Shown here: in pieces, positions 15,465-23,698 of the stretch
How positions within the stretch are numbered: the stretch's first letter is position 1
Layout of the letters: every line of letters starts with the position of its first letter
NCBI RefSeq assembly: GCF_004349235.1
Contig: NZ_SMKY01000072.1
Span: 1 to 34,737, forward strand
Length of the DNA stretch: 34,737 nt
Direction: 5' to 3'
Origin: Actinomadura darangshiensis
GTDB taxonomy: Bacteria > Actinomycetota > Actinomycetes > Streptosporangiales > Streptosporangiaceae
Position numbers and translations under genes: made by a program
Notes under the pieces: generated by a model
What the model was told of the DNA's origin: nothing
Database searches by the model: none
What the model saw: the letters and a program-made list of their open reading frames with translations, nothing else

Positions 15465-17210
15465 ATGCCGGAGTCCCGTCCGCTGCGCAGTAGCGATCCC
15501 CGCGAGGTCGGCGGGTTCCGGTTGACGGCTCGGATCGGCGAGGGCGCCCAGGGGGTCGTCTACCTGGGCGAGTCCGATACCGGGGAGCAGGTCGCGGCGA
15601 AGGTCCTGCACGCCGATATCGGACGGGACGACCGGGCCCGCACCCTCTTCGAGCGGGAACTGGCCGCGGCCCGGAGCGTCGCGCCGTTCTGCACCGCCCG
15701 CATCCTCGCCGCCGAGGCCGACGGCGAGCTGCCGTACATCATCAGCGAGTACATCGACGGGCCGTCGCTGCGGGAGCGGATCGCCGCGGACGGTGCCGCG
15801 ACGCCGTCCGAGCTGGTCAGACTGGCCATCGGGACGGCGACCGCGCTCGCCGCGATCCACGAGGCGGACGTCGTCCACCGGGACTTCAAACCGGCCAACG
15901 TGCTGCTCGGCCCGGACGGTCCGAAGGTCATCGACTTCGGTGTCGCGAAGACGCTGGAGGCCACGTCCGCCACCCTGACCGGGGCCGTCGGCACGCCCGC
16001 GTACATGGCGCCGGAGCAGGTGGAGGGGGCCGCGGGCGGCGCCCCGCTGGACATGTTCGCCTGGGGCTGCACCATGGCGTTCGCCGCGAACGGCGTGCCG
16101 CCGTTCGGCGGCGCCTCGGTGCCCGCCATCATGCAGCGGATCCTGTACGGGGAGCCGGAGCTGGGCGCCCTGACCGGGGATCTGCGCGCGCTGGTCGCGT
16201 CCTGCCTGGCCAAGGATCCGGCGGGACGTCCGACCGCGATCCAGGTGCTGCAACGGCTCCTCGGCACCGGCCCGAAGGAGGACCTTCTCGCGGAGGGGAC
16301 GACCGCCGCCGCCCTCCCGAACGCGGGCCCGCTTCCCGGACACGCGCCTCCGAACGGCATGCCACCGGCCGGCTGGGGGCCGGGGATGCCGGGCGGCACC
16401 GCTCCGGGCACCGCGCCGCCGACGGGCCCTTACCCGTGGAGTCCTCCTGCGCCCGGACGGGGACGGCCCCTGCTCATCGCCGGCGCGGCCGCCGCCGCCC
16501 TCGTGCTGCTGGCCGGCGGGGCGACCGCCGCGGTCCTCCTCAACAACGGCGACGACAAGGACAAGCCGGAGGGCGGCCGCACACCGCTGGCACAGTCGCC
16601 CTCGGCCCAGACGACGGGCCCGTCCAATACGACGATCCCGCCCAAGACGAAGTGTGACTACCCGGCCTCCACCATTGGGACGAGCAAGAACGTCGGGACG
16701 CCTCCCACCTCGCCCTCCGCGACGCTGCCCAGCGGTGCCACCATCAAGACCAACCTGGGCACTCTCGAACTGACGCTGGACACCGCCAAAGCCCCGTGCA
16801 CCGTGAACTCTCTGAACTTCCTCGCGAGCAAGAAGTTCTACGACCGAACCTCATGCCATCGGCTCACCACGGACGCGAGCCTCAAGGTCCTCCAGTGCGG
16901 TGACCCGACCGGAGGCGGGTCGGGCGGCCCCGGCTACAAGTTCGCCAACGAGAACACGGCCGGGGCGAGCTACAAGCGCGGCACCGTGGCCATGGCCAAC
17001 GCGGGGCCGAACACCAACGGCAGCCAGTTCTTCATCGTCTACGCGGACGCGAAGCTGCCGGCCGACTACCCGGTGCTCGGCCACGTCACGTCCGGCATGG
17101 AGATCGTCGACGAGGTGGCCAAGGGCGGAGCGGGCGACGACAACGGCCCCGGCGACGGCAAACCCAAGAAGCCCATCACCATCACCGAGTTCCGGACGGC
17201 AGCAGGCTGA
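15465..17210 (+). CDS. Transmembrane serine/threonine kinase fused to an extracellular cyclophilin (PPIase) domain
   Basis: Protein of 581 aa with three parts. Residues 17-265 are a Hanks-type kinase: P-loop IGEGAQGVVYLG, K46 in VAAKVL, catalytic loop HRDFKPANVLL (D140), DFG at 157-159 and GTPAYMAPE. A Pro/Gly-rich linker (about 280-334) leads to one transmembrane helix (about 336-359). The outer part, after a Thr/Ser/Pro spacer, is a cyclophilin-type peptidyl-prolyl isomerase (about 425-577): GTLELTLDTAKAPCTVNSLN, the active-site arginine in SCHRLTTD (R466), LQCGDPTGGGSGGPGYKF and NTNGSQFFIVY. It closely resembles the membrane-anchored PpiB-type cyclophilins of actinobacteria. The expected topology puts the kinase in the cytoplasm and the isomerase outside. 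GGAGG lies 6 nt before the ATG. The GNAT gene follows after 88 bp. Confidence 0.93.
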   Translation: MPESRPLRSSDPREVGGFRLTARIGEGAQGVVYLGESDTGEQVAAKVLHADIGRDDRARTLFERELAAARSVAPFCTARILAAEADGELPYIISEYIDGPSLRERIAADGAATPSELVRLAIGTATALAAIHEADVVHRDFKPANVLLGPDGPKVIDFGVAKTLEATSATLTGAVGTPAYMAPEQVEGAAGGAPLDMFAWGCTMAFAANGVPPFGGASVPAIMQRILYGEPELGALTGDLRALVASCLAKDPAGRPTAIQVLQRLLGTGPKEDLLAEGTTAAALPNAGPLPGHAPPNGMPPAGWGPGMPGGTAPGTAPPTGPYPWSPPAPGRGRPLLIAGAAAAALVLLAGGATAAVLLNNGDDKDKPEGGRTPLAQSPSAQTTGPSNTTIPPKTKCDYPASTIGTSKNVGTPPTSPSATLPSGATIKTNLGTLELTLDTAKAPCTVNSLNFLASKKFYDRTSCHRLTTDASLKVLQCGDPTGGGSGGPGYKFANENTAGASYKRGTVAMANAGPNTNGSQFFIVYADAKLPADYPVLGHVTSGMEIVDEVAKGGAGDDNGPGDGKPKKPITITEFRTAAG

Positions 17211-17298
17211 CCGACGCGACACGCCGCACCGGAGGGATGTGACGGGCGAGCAGGAAAACGGGATGCCGCGGGATGGGCGGAGGCGCCAAGGTGAGGGG

Positions 17299-17946
17299 AT
17301 GCTGGTCGATCATTTCCCGCTGCTCGGGTTGCGGCTGACGACGCCGCGGCTGGAGTTGCGGCTGCCCTCGCCCGAGGAACTCGCCGCCCTCGCCGACGTC
17401 GCGGCCGACGGCGTCCACGATCCTGACACGATGCCGTTCGCGGTGCCGTGGACGGATCGTCCGCCCGCCGAAGTCGCGCGCGGAGTCGTCCAGCATCATT
17501 GGATGACGCGCGCGCAATGGACGCCGGACGACTGGGAGCTCGACCTCACCGTGCTCCACGGCGGCGAGGTCGTCGGCCAGCAGACGCTCAGGGGGCGGGA
17601 CTTCGCCGTCCTGCGCCAGGTGAGCTCCGGCTCCTGGCTCGGACGCCGCCATCAGGGAAAGGGAATCGGCACCGAAATGAGAGCCGCCGTCCTGCACCTG
17701 GCCTTCGCCGGACTGAACGCGGACGAAGCCCTCTCCAGTGCGTTCACGGAAAGCCGCGCGTCGCAGGCGGTATCGCGCAAGCTCGGCTATCAGCCCAATG
17801 GCGTGTACCGTCACGTCGCCCGCGGAGCGATGACCGTCGAGCAGGCAATGCGGCTCACCCGGACGGATTGGGAACGCCAGCGGACCATCCCCGTCGCGAT
17901 CGAGGGCCTTGCCCCTTGCCTTCTCATGTTCGGAGCAACCGAATGA
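17299..17946 (+). CDS. GNAT-family N-acetyltransferase (RimJ/RimL type)
   Basis: Protein of 215 aa with the RimJ/RimL-like start LRLTTPRLELRLPSPEELAA, a middle beta-strand block ELDLTVLHGGEVVGQQTLRG, and the acetyl-CoA pyrophosphate-binding motif GRRHQGKGIGTEMRAAVLHL, followed by EALSSAFTESRASQAVSRKL and GYQPNGV typical of motif B. It should transfer an acetyl group to an amine; the substrate is unknown. ATG 17299 has AGGTGA close upstream and gives the conserved start; an in-frame ATG at 17262 would add 12 residues. The stop overlaps the next start as ATGA, so the methyltransferase is translationally coupled. Confidence 0.88.
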   Translation: MLVDHFPLLGLRLTTPRLELRLPSPEELAALADVAADGVHDPDTMPFAVPWTDRPPAEVARGVVQHHWMTRAQWTPDDWELDLTVLHGGEVVGQQTLRGRDFAVLRQVSSGSWLGRRHQGKGIGTEMRAAVLHLAFAGLNADEALSSAFTESRASQAVSRKLGYQPNGVYRHVARGAMTVEQAMRLTRTDWERQRTIPVAIEGLAPCLLMFGATE

Positions 17947-18710
17947 CCGAGGACGGATTCGAGGGTCTGGTCGCCGAGGCAAAGGCCGCGGACGTGTCCG
18001 GCTGGGATTTCTCCTGGCTGGAGGGCCGCGCCACCGAGCAACGTCCCTCCTGGGGATACCAGCGCCTGATGAGCGAGCGGCTCGCCCGGGCCCAGGCCGC
18101 GCTCGACATCCAGACCGGCGGCGGAGAAGTGCTCGCCGGGGCCGGCCGGTTCCCGCCGGCAATGGCGGCCACGGAATCCTGGCCGCCGAACATCGCGAAG
18201 GCCACCCGGCTGCTGCATCCGAGGGGCGCCGTCGTCGTCGCCGATCCCGACGAGCCGCCGCTGCCTTTCGCCGACGAGGCGTTCGACCTGGTCGTCAGCC
18301 GGCATCCCGCCACGGTCTGGTGGACGGAGATCGCCCGCGTCCTCGCCCCGGGCGGCACGTATTTCGCCCAGCACGTCGGCCCTGCGAGCGTCTTTGAACT
18401 GACCGAATACCTCCTGGGCCCGCAGCCCGAAGCCCGCGGCAAACGGCACCCGGACGTCGAAAGCGCCGACGCCGAAGCCGCGGGCCTGCACATTGCCGAT
18501 CTGCGCCTCGAACGGCTCCGCATGGAGTTCGCCGACATCGGCGCGGTCGTCTACTTCCTGCGGAAGGTCATCTGGATCGTGCCCGGCTTCACCGTGGGCG
18601 CCTATCGCGACCGCCTCCGTGAACTGCACGAGCGGATCCAGCGGGACGGTCCTTTCGTCGCCCATTCGTCCCGCAGCTTGATAGAGGCCCGCAAACCGTC
18701 AGCGCGATGA
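17943..18710 (+). CDS. Class I SAM-dependent methyltransferase
   Basis: Protein of 255 aa with a Rossmann-type methyltransferase core: AALDIQTGGGEVLAGAGR (motif I), TRLLHPRGAVVVADPDEPPL, then FADEAFDLVVSRHPATVWWT (motif with the FDLVVS strand) and VLAPGGTYFAQHV. The last third (LRLERLRMEFADIGAVVYFL) fits the methyltransferase C-terminal beta-sheet. The target is unknown. Its ATG overlaps the stop codon of the acetyltransferase by 4 bp, so both are made from one transcript and might act on the same substrate (inference). The 3' end overlaps the convergent TetR gene by 12 bp. Confidence 0.88.
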   Translation: MTEDGFEGLVAEAKAADVSGWDFSWLEGRATEQRPSWGYQRLMSERLARAQAALDIQTGGGEVLAGAGRFPPAMAATESWPPNIAKATRLLHPRGAVVVADPDEPPLPFADEAFDLVVSRHPATVWWTEIARVLAPGGTYFAQHVGPASVFELTEYLLGPQPEARGKRHPDVESADAEAAGLHIADLRLERLRMEFADIGAVVYFLRKVIWIVPGFTVGAYRDRLRELHERIQRDGPFVAHSSRSLIEARKPSAR

Positions 18711-19373
18711 CGCGCGGTCCCGGTCCAGGCCGTTGAGAATGCCGGTGAGGCCGAGTTCGAAACGGTCGGTGAGGCCGGGGCGGCCCGTGAGCGTCCCGGC
18801 GGCGGCCACGACGTTCGGGTAGCGGTCCGCCGGCAGGCCGCCCAGGAATCGGCTGATCTCGGTGAGCCGCTCCGGGTTGTCCGGGCCCTTCCCGAACGCG
18901 GTCTCCTGCGCGGCGAAGCCGACGACGTAGAACATCAGCAGCAGGTACCCGTAGCCCGCGAGCCGGTCGTCGAAGCCCGCCCTCCGCAGCACGCCGATCA
19001 CCCGTTCGGCGAGCGCGAGCCCGTTCGGGCCGAACGGGGTCCGGCCCGGCATCAGCCGCGCCACGTCCGGGTGGGCTAGCAGGACGCGGCGGAGCGCGAG
19101 CCCGAGGTCGCGCAGCCGCTCGTCCCACGGGCCGTCGTCGCCGTCCGGGAGCGGCACGGTGCCGAGGACGTCGTCGACCAGCAGGTCGAAAAGCTCATCC
19201 TTGCTGCGGACATGCCAGTAGAGCGACGGCGACTTGATCTGCAGCGCGGCGGCGAGCCTGCGCATGCTGAACGCGTCGGCGCCGTCCGTCCGCAGCAGGT
19301 CGAGAGCGGCGCGCGCGATCCGCGCCCGGTCGAGCCGGGCCGGGCCCGGGTCGTCGGGGAGGCCGAGTGGCAT
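18699..19373 (-). CDS. TetR-family repressor divergent from an MFS efflux pump
   Basis: Protein of 224 aa. Helix-turn-helix at 16-60: ARIARAALDLLRTDGADAFS, MRRLAAALQIKSPSLYWHVR, SKDELFDLLVDDV, the pattern of tetracycline-repressor-like TetR proteins. The C-terminal domain (about 80-215, with GRTPFGPNGLALAERVIGVL) matches TetR_C type ligand-binding domains. It probably represses the divergent exporter and binds its drug substrate. The start is ATG at 19373. Upstream TTGCTA and TAGATT (18-bp spacing on the minus strand) end only 6 nt from the ATG, so the mRNA is likely leaderless and there is no clear ribosome binding site. Confidence 0.93.
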   Translation of the reverse strand: MPLGLPDDPGPARLDRARIARAALDLLRTDGADAFSMRRLAAALQIKSPSLYWHVRSKDELFDLLVDDVLGTVPLPDGDDGPWDERLRDLGLALRRVLLAHPDVARLMPGRTPFGPNGLALAERVIGVLRRAGFDDRLAGYGYLLLMFYVVGFAAQETAFGKGPDNPERLTEISRFLGGLPADRYPNVVAAAGTLTGRPGLTDRFELGLTGILNGLDRDRASSR

Positions 19374-19381
19374 GCCGCCAA

Positions 19382-19438
19382 TCTAGCAGTGCAAGGGATT
19401 CCCTAGCAATGTTAGTCTCCCCCTAACATCGCTAGGGA
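19382..19438. promoter_or_regulatory. Operator of the TetR/MFS pair
   Basis: TCCCTAGCAATGTTAG (19400-19415) and CTAACATCGCTAGGGA (19423-19438) are 16-bp inverted arms with one mismatch and a 7-bp spacer. A third half-site CTAGCAGTG (19383-19391) lies exactly 20 bp before CTAGCAATG (19403-19411), and AGGGA-T-TCCCT (19394-19404) joins them. The sites cover the predicted tetR promoter and run to the exporter's ribosome binding site, so binding would repress both genes. Confidence 0.82.
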
Positions 19439-19444
19439 GGTTCC

Positions 19445-20791
19445 ATGGAGATCCGGGCCGAGGGGACGAGGGCGGGGTGGTGGCCGCTGGCGGCGATCGT
19501 CCTGGCCGTCTTCATGCTCATGCTGGACGCGACCATCACCACGGTCGCCCTGCCCGGCATAGGCCGTGACCTGGGCGCCGACCTGGACGATCTCCAGTGG
19601 GTCCTGAACGGCTACACACTGGCGATGGCCGCGTTCCAGCTCACCGCCGGGTCACTCGCCGACCGGCTCGGGCGGCGCCGCGTCTTCGTGGCCGGCGTCG
19701 CCGTCTTCGCCGCCGCGTCCCTGGCCTGCGGGCTGGCCACGCGACCGGACGTCCTGATCGGCGCGCGCGTGATTCAGGGGCTGGCAGGTGCGTCGATGTT
19801 CGCGACCACGCTCGCGCTGATCGCCCAGTCCTACGCGGGACGCGACCGGGGCATCGCGTTCGGCGTGCGCGGGACCGCCGCCGGCGTCGCCGTCGTCCTC
19901 GGGCCACTGGCCGGCGGCGCCCTGGTCTCCGGTCCCGGCTGGCGCTGGATTTTCCTGGTCAACCTGCCCGTGGCCGCGGTCGCCCTGGCCATCGCCTGGC
20001 GCGTGCTGCCCCGGGGAGAGCACCTCGACCGGGGGCGGCGGCTGGACGTCCCCGGCCCCGTCATCCTGGCGGTCACGCTCTTCTTGCTGGTCCTGGCACT
20101 GCTGCGCGGCGGCGGCTACGGCTGGGGCAGCGCCCGGACGGTGCTGCTCTTCGCGGGTGCGGCGTGCGGTCTCGCCGTCTTCGTGCTCGTCCAGCACGTC
20201 CGGGACGACCCGATGCTGGAGCTGTCGCTGTTCCGCCGGCCCGCCTTCACCGGGACGCAGATCGGGTCGTTCACCGTCCAGGCGAGCGTCTTCGCGCTGC
20301 TGGTCTACCTGTCGTTCCACTTCCAGAACCAGCTGGGCTATTCGGCGATGCGCGCCGGGCTGGCGTTCCTGCCGCTGGTCGTCCCGATCCTGCTGACCGG
20401 GCCGGTGGCGGGCGCGGTGATGGACCGGCTGCCCCGGGGCCGGCTGGTCGCCGGCGCGCTGGCCGCACTGGCGGCGGGGATCGCGCTGATGCACGGCGGC
20501 GGGTGGTGGCACCTGGCCCCGGGCATGATCGTCGCGGGGCTGGCGTGCGGGGTCGTCCTGCCGGTGCTCGGCGGGCTGGCGGTCGACGTGCCCGACCAGC
20601 GCCGGCTCGGCATGGCCTCCGGCGTCAACAACACCGTCCTGCAGATCGGCTTCACCGTCGGCGTCGCCGGCTACGGAGCCGCCCTCGGGACGTCCGGCCT
20701 CGACTCGCTGTTCGTCATCGGCACGGTGACCGCGCTGCTCGGCGCCGTACTCACCGCACTGCTCATCCGAGACCGTCCGGGCGCCCTTTGA
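19445..20791 (+). CDS. MFS multidrug exporter (EmrB/QacA, DHA2-like)
   Basis: Integral membrane protein of 448 aa. The first helix carries VLAVFMLMLDATITTVALPG with the DATIVNVALP-like signature of drug:H+ antiporters; the A-motif GSLADRLGRRRVFVAGVAVF follows, then motif C GVAVVLGPLAGGALVSGPGW with WRWIFLVNLPV. About 13-14 helices can be counted, which fits the DHA2 group, though length is on the short side. It should expel amphipathic drugs or an endogenous product using proton influx. ATG 19445 has AGGGAGG 4 nt upstream. Control by the divergent TetR through the overlapping operator is likely. A weak hairpin GGCGA-GCGA-TCGCC lies in the 91-bp gap after it. Confidence 0.94.
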   Translation: MEIRAEGTRAGWWPLAAIVLAVFMLMLDATITTVALPGIGRDLGADLDDLQWVLNGYTLAMAAFQLTAGSLADRLGRRRVFVAGVAVFAAASLACGLATRPDVLIGARVIQGLAGASMFATTLALIAQSYAGRDRGIAFGVRGTAAGVAVVLGPLAGGALVSGPGWRWIFLVNLPVAAVALAIAWRVLPRGEHLDRGRRLDVPGPVILAVTLFLLVLALLRGGGYGWGSARTVLLFAGAACGLAVFVLVQHVRDDPMLELSLFRRPAFTGTQIGSFTVQASVFALLVYLSFHFQNQLGYSAMRAGLAFLPLVVPILLTGPVAGAVMDRLPRGRLVAGALAALAAGIALMHGGGWWHLAPGMIVAGLACGVVLPVLGGLAVDVPDQRRLGMASGVNNTVLQIGFTVGVAGYGAALGTSGLDSLFVIGTVTALLGAVLTALLIRDRPGAL

Positions 20792-20882
20792 ACCCGCCAT
20801 TACTGGCCGAATCCGGCCTCGGCGAGCGATCGCCGCTCGGTCATAATCGGGACAATTGACAAACACATAAGGCCGGTGACCC

Positions 20883-21890
20883 ATGAGCAGATGGCGGTCT
20901 GGACGGTGGCGCATCGCGGCCTGTCTCGTGGTCGCCGCGGCCTTGGCAGGCGGCGTCACCGTATGGGTTCAGCGGGACGGTGAGCCGACGCCGGCTCCGG
21001 TGGTGACCGCGGGCAAGATCGAGGTCAACTACTTCGTCTCGGGCGACTCCCATGACGCCGATCTCGAATACCGCACGGGCAACGGGACGGAACGGCATGA
21101 CGCCACCCGTCTTCCGTTCCGGACGGAGCTGTGGTTCGAGAAGGGAGCGGCCTTATCGCTTCGCGCCCAGGGGACCGGAACGGTCATGTGCACCGTCACC
21201 GTCAATGACGAGGTCGTCGCGCAGGTGTCGGGCGGCAAGGACGGCGTCGCACTCTGCACCGGCCAGGCCGGAGTCACGAAGGCGCTGGCGGGGGCCGTGC
21301 TCCCGCCGGGCGGACCAGAACTGCGCGATGGAGAGGTGCGGCTCCGCACGGTCGTGCCGATCCAGCGTTTCCCGGGCCGCGCTTCGCCCACGGACGGACG
21401 CGTCACCGACAAGGAAGCGCACCTCTCCTATGCCGAACTGGGCGGGGTGTGGAAGGCCAGTCGCCGCGCGAATCCGGAGGTAGAAGGCTTCAATCGCACG
21501 CAGGGTTTCCCCGTCGAGTCGGCCTGGGACGCCGTCATCGCGTCCGGCGTCGCGGGCAGTGGGCTCATGAAGGCGTACAAGGGGGACGACCGGCTGCGAG
21601 CGCTGGTTTCGGCGGCCCTGGACGAACGTCAGAGCTTCGATTTCCAGGGCAGCGCGATCGGGCGCGATGTCGCCTCGCAGTCCCTCAAGATATCCGGGCA
21701 TCCGGGCTGGGTGATGGCGCGCGAACTGCGCTATACGAAGGACGGCGAAGACCGGATGACCCTGCTCGTCTTCGTCGCCGTGGACACGGGGAACCCGCGT
21801 CCGTCGTTCATTCTGATGTCCATCCCCGAGCCGGAGAAGAGGCACTGGCCGGACATCAACACGGTGATCGACTCGATTCGCGTCGACTGA
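20883..21890 (+). CDS. Membrane-anchored protein with MmpS-like domain and a second unknown domain
   Basis: Protein of 335 aa. Residues 9-28 form an uncleaved signal anchor (RWRIAACLVVAAALAGGVTV). Residues 44-127 match the MmpS fold of mycobacterial RND accessory proteins: KIEVNYFVSGDSHDADLEYR, TGNGTE, RLPFRTELWFEKGAALSLRA, and C103/C125 in MCTVTVN and ALCTGQ, the conserved disulfide pair. The second part (about 160-335) is not recognised; it contains SYAELGGVWKASRRANPEVE, FNRTQGFPVESAWDAVIASG and a late strand TLLVFVAVDTG. It could bind a ligand or protein outside the membrane. The usual MmpS length is about 140 aa, so this is an extended form. No MMPL gene adjoins it; the nearest is 18 kb away. 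Confidence 0.75.
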   Translation: MSRWRSGRWRIAACLVVAAALAGGVTVWVQRDGEPTPAPVVTAGKIEVNYFVSGDSHDADLEYRTGNGTERHDATRLPFRTELWFEKGAALSLRAQGTGTVMCTVTVNDEVVAQVSGGKDGVALCTGQAGVTKALAGAVLPPGGPELRDGEVRLRTVVPIQRFPGRASPTDGRVTDKEAHLSYAELGGVWKASRRANPEVEGFNRTQGFPVESAWDAVIASGVAGSGLMKAYKGDDRLRALVSAALDERQSFDFQGSAIGRDVASQSLKISGHPGWVMARELRYTKDGEDRMTLLVFVAVDTGNPRPSFILMSIPEPEKRHWPDINTVIDSIRVD

Positions 21891-21952
21891 CGGCCCGCAA
21901 GGCTGCTCCCATACACTGATCGCGGTTGGGACCATTTTCGGAAGGCGGCGGG

Positions 21953-22762
21953 ATGGCGGATTCCGGGGAAGCATCGGCCATGCCCGGTGTGGACGCGTCC
22001 ACGCCGAGCGTGGCCCGGATGTACGACTATTTTCTGGGCGGCAAGGACAACTACGCCGCCGACCGCGCCGCGGCCGAGGCGGTGGTGCGGGCGCTGCCCA
22101 CGGTCGAGGGCGTCGCCCGGGCGAACCGGGCGTTCCTGCAGCGGGCCGTCCGCCACGTCGCCGGGTGCGGCATCGACCAGTTCATCGACATCGGGGCGGG
22201 CCTGCCCACCCAGGGCAACGTGCACGAGATCGCGCGGGCGGAGCGGCCCGGCGCCCGCGTCGTCTACGTCGACAACGACCCGACGGTCATCGTGCACGCG
22301 CGGGCGCTGGTCGCCACCGACGACCGGATCGGGATCGTGCGCGCCGACGTGCGCGACCCGGGCAAGGTGCTGGACGATCCGGAGGTGCACCGCCTGATCG
22401 ACTTCCGGCGCCCGGTCTGCGTGCTGTTCGTCGCCATCCTGCACTTCCTCCCGGACGAGGAGGACCCGGCCGCCCTCGTCCGGCGGTTCACCGGCGCGCT
22501 GCCGGACGGGAGCCACGTCATCCTTTCGCACGCGGCCGCGGAGGAACTGCGCAACCAGGCGGTCGGCGACACCTACCGGTCGCGGTCGGCGAGCGCGTCG
22601 CTGGTGGCCCGGACCCGCGAGGAGGTGGCCGCCCTCCTGGACGGCCTCACCATTCTCGACCCGGGCGTCGTCCCCCTGCACGAATGGCGGCCCCGCGGAG
22701 GCGAATACGTCACCGGCGCCGGCTGGACGGCCGTAGCCCGCAAGGAGAGCGTCAGCGGGTGA
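21953..22762 (+). CDS. SAM-dependent methyltransferase, PF04672 (DUF574) family
   Basis: Protein of 269 aa. The signature PSVARMYDYFLGGKDNYAAD at the N-terminus and the block NRAFLQRAVRHVAGCGIDQF followed by IDIGAGLPTQGNVHEIA are diagnostic of this actinobacterial family, which often occurs in many copies per genome. The SAM site continues with RVVYVDNDPTVIVHARALV. Substrates are not known for most members. ATG 21953 has GAAGG 7 nt upstream; a longer frame from 21926 has none. The stop overlaps the convergent phosphodiesterase gene by 11 bp. Confidence 0.93.
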   Translation: MADSGEASAMPGVDASTPSVARMYDYFLGGKDNYAADRAAAEAVVRALPTVEGVARANRAFLQRAVRHVAGCGIDQFIDIGAGLPTQGNVHEIARAERPGARVVYVDNDPTVIVHARALVATDDRIGIVRADVRDPGKVLDDPEVHRLIDFRRPVCVLFVAILHFLPDEEDPAALVRRFTGALPDGSHVILSHAAAEELRNQAVGDTYRSRSASASLVARTREEVAALLDGLTILDPGVVPLHEWRPRGGEYVTGAGWTAVARKESVSG

Positions 22763-23504
22763 GGGTCGCCTCGATGCCGTAATGGTCGGACAGGACGGCC
22801 GGGCGCCCGTCCGGGAGCCGGATCTCCTCCTTGAAGACTACCCGGGTCGCCGCTTCCACCCCTGGTCGGACGAGGAGCTGGTCTATGGCGCCGATGTCCG
22901 CGTAGTCGGGACGGTAAGTGGGTTCCGTGTCACCCTTCAACGCATCCTGCAGGCCGGTGGCGGACACGAACTCCTGGAAGTAGGAGGAATCGCGGGGGAC
23001 ATTGAAGTCGCCCATGACCACCATGGCTTCCGACTGAGGAATCCGGTTGATGGCGGCCTCCAGCTGGCGCAGTTCTGATTGCTCGACTTTGGTGTAGGCA
23101 TTGGACGCGGACCAGTCCATGTCCATGTTCGCCGAAAGGTGCGTGTTCACCACGGTCAGGAATCCGCCGGGCGCACGCAGGCGGGTGAAGAGGGCACCTT
23201 TGCGCAGCAGCCATTCGGGGCGGACGGGCGGGCCGATGGCGTAGGTCAGGAAGTGCGTGCGCGTGATCGGCCACCGCGACAGCGTGACCAGGCCGCCGCG
23301 GACGAGCGGCGGCGCCATGGCGTGCGCGACGTGGGGGTAGGACCTCGCCGCGCGCCGGAACCGGGCCAGGATGAGGGGCGATATGACCTCTTGAAGGCAG
23401 ACCACGTCGTAGCCGGACCGTTCGACGAGATCGGCCAGTGCGCCCGTCCGAGCACGCGCCTGCCCCCGGAACAGCGTGTTGAAGGTAAGGACGCGAGCCC
23501 TCAT
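22752..23504 (-). CDS. Endonuclease/exonuclease/phosphatase (EEP) family hydrolase
   Basis: Metal-dependent phosphodiesterase of 250 aa. Motifs in order: TFNTLFRG (N9), VVCLQEV (E39), LVTLSRWPI, FLTVVNTHLSA (H122), VVMGDFNVP (D166, N168), YADIGAIDQLLVRPG and LSDHYGIEA (D240-H241), all the catalytic residues of the DNase I/sphingomyelinase-type fold. No signal peptide, so it acts in the cytoplasm. The GAIDQLLVR and LSDHYG segments resemble sphingomyelinase- or inositol-phosphatase-like members more than DNA repair ExoIII, but substrate is uncertain. ATG 23504 has AGAGGAGG 7 nt upstream; the longer frame to 23633 has no site. It is divergent from the small Cys/His gene across 194 bp. Confidence 0.9.
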   Translation of the reverse strand: MRARVLTFNTLFRGQARARTGALADLVERSGYDVVCLQEVISPLILARFRRAARSYPHVAHAMAPPLVRGGLVTLSRWPITRTHFLTYAIGPPVRPEWLLRKGALFTRLRAPGGFLTVVNTHLSANMDMDWSASNAYTKVEQSELRQLEAAINRIPQSEAMVVMGDFNVPRDSSYFQEFVSATGLQDALKGDTEPTYRPDYADIGAIDQLLVRPGVEAATRVVFKEEIRLPDGRPAVLSDHYGIEATLTR

Positions 23505-23698
23505 CACCGGGCCTCCTCTTCCGATTTTGCCGGTATCCGCCTGAAATGTCCTTGATGGCGCTGGTAAAACTAGCCGGTCGGCGCAGTGGACTATCCCGTT
23601 CGCGTTGAAGCGGCGTGCGGGGTGGTCCATCATTGGAACCTCGCCTGCCGCCCGCCCATCCCCTTGCCCGCCGACTCAGGGAGACGAGAGTTCCGCCG

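Noticed and set aside
19652..20959. Minus-strand open frame of 435 codons opposite the MFS exporter
   Set aside because: It is Gln/Arg/Pro-rich antisense of hydrophobic codons and no domain is seen.
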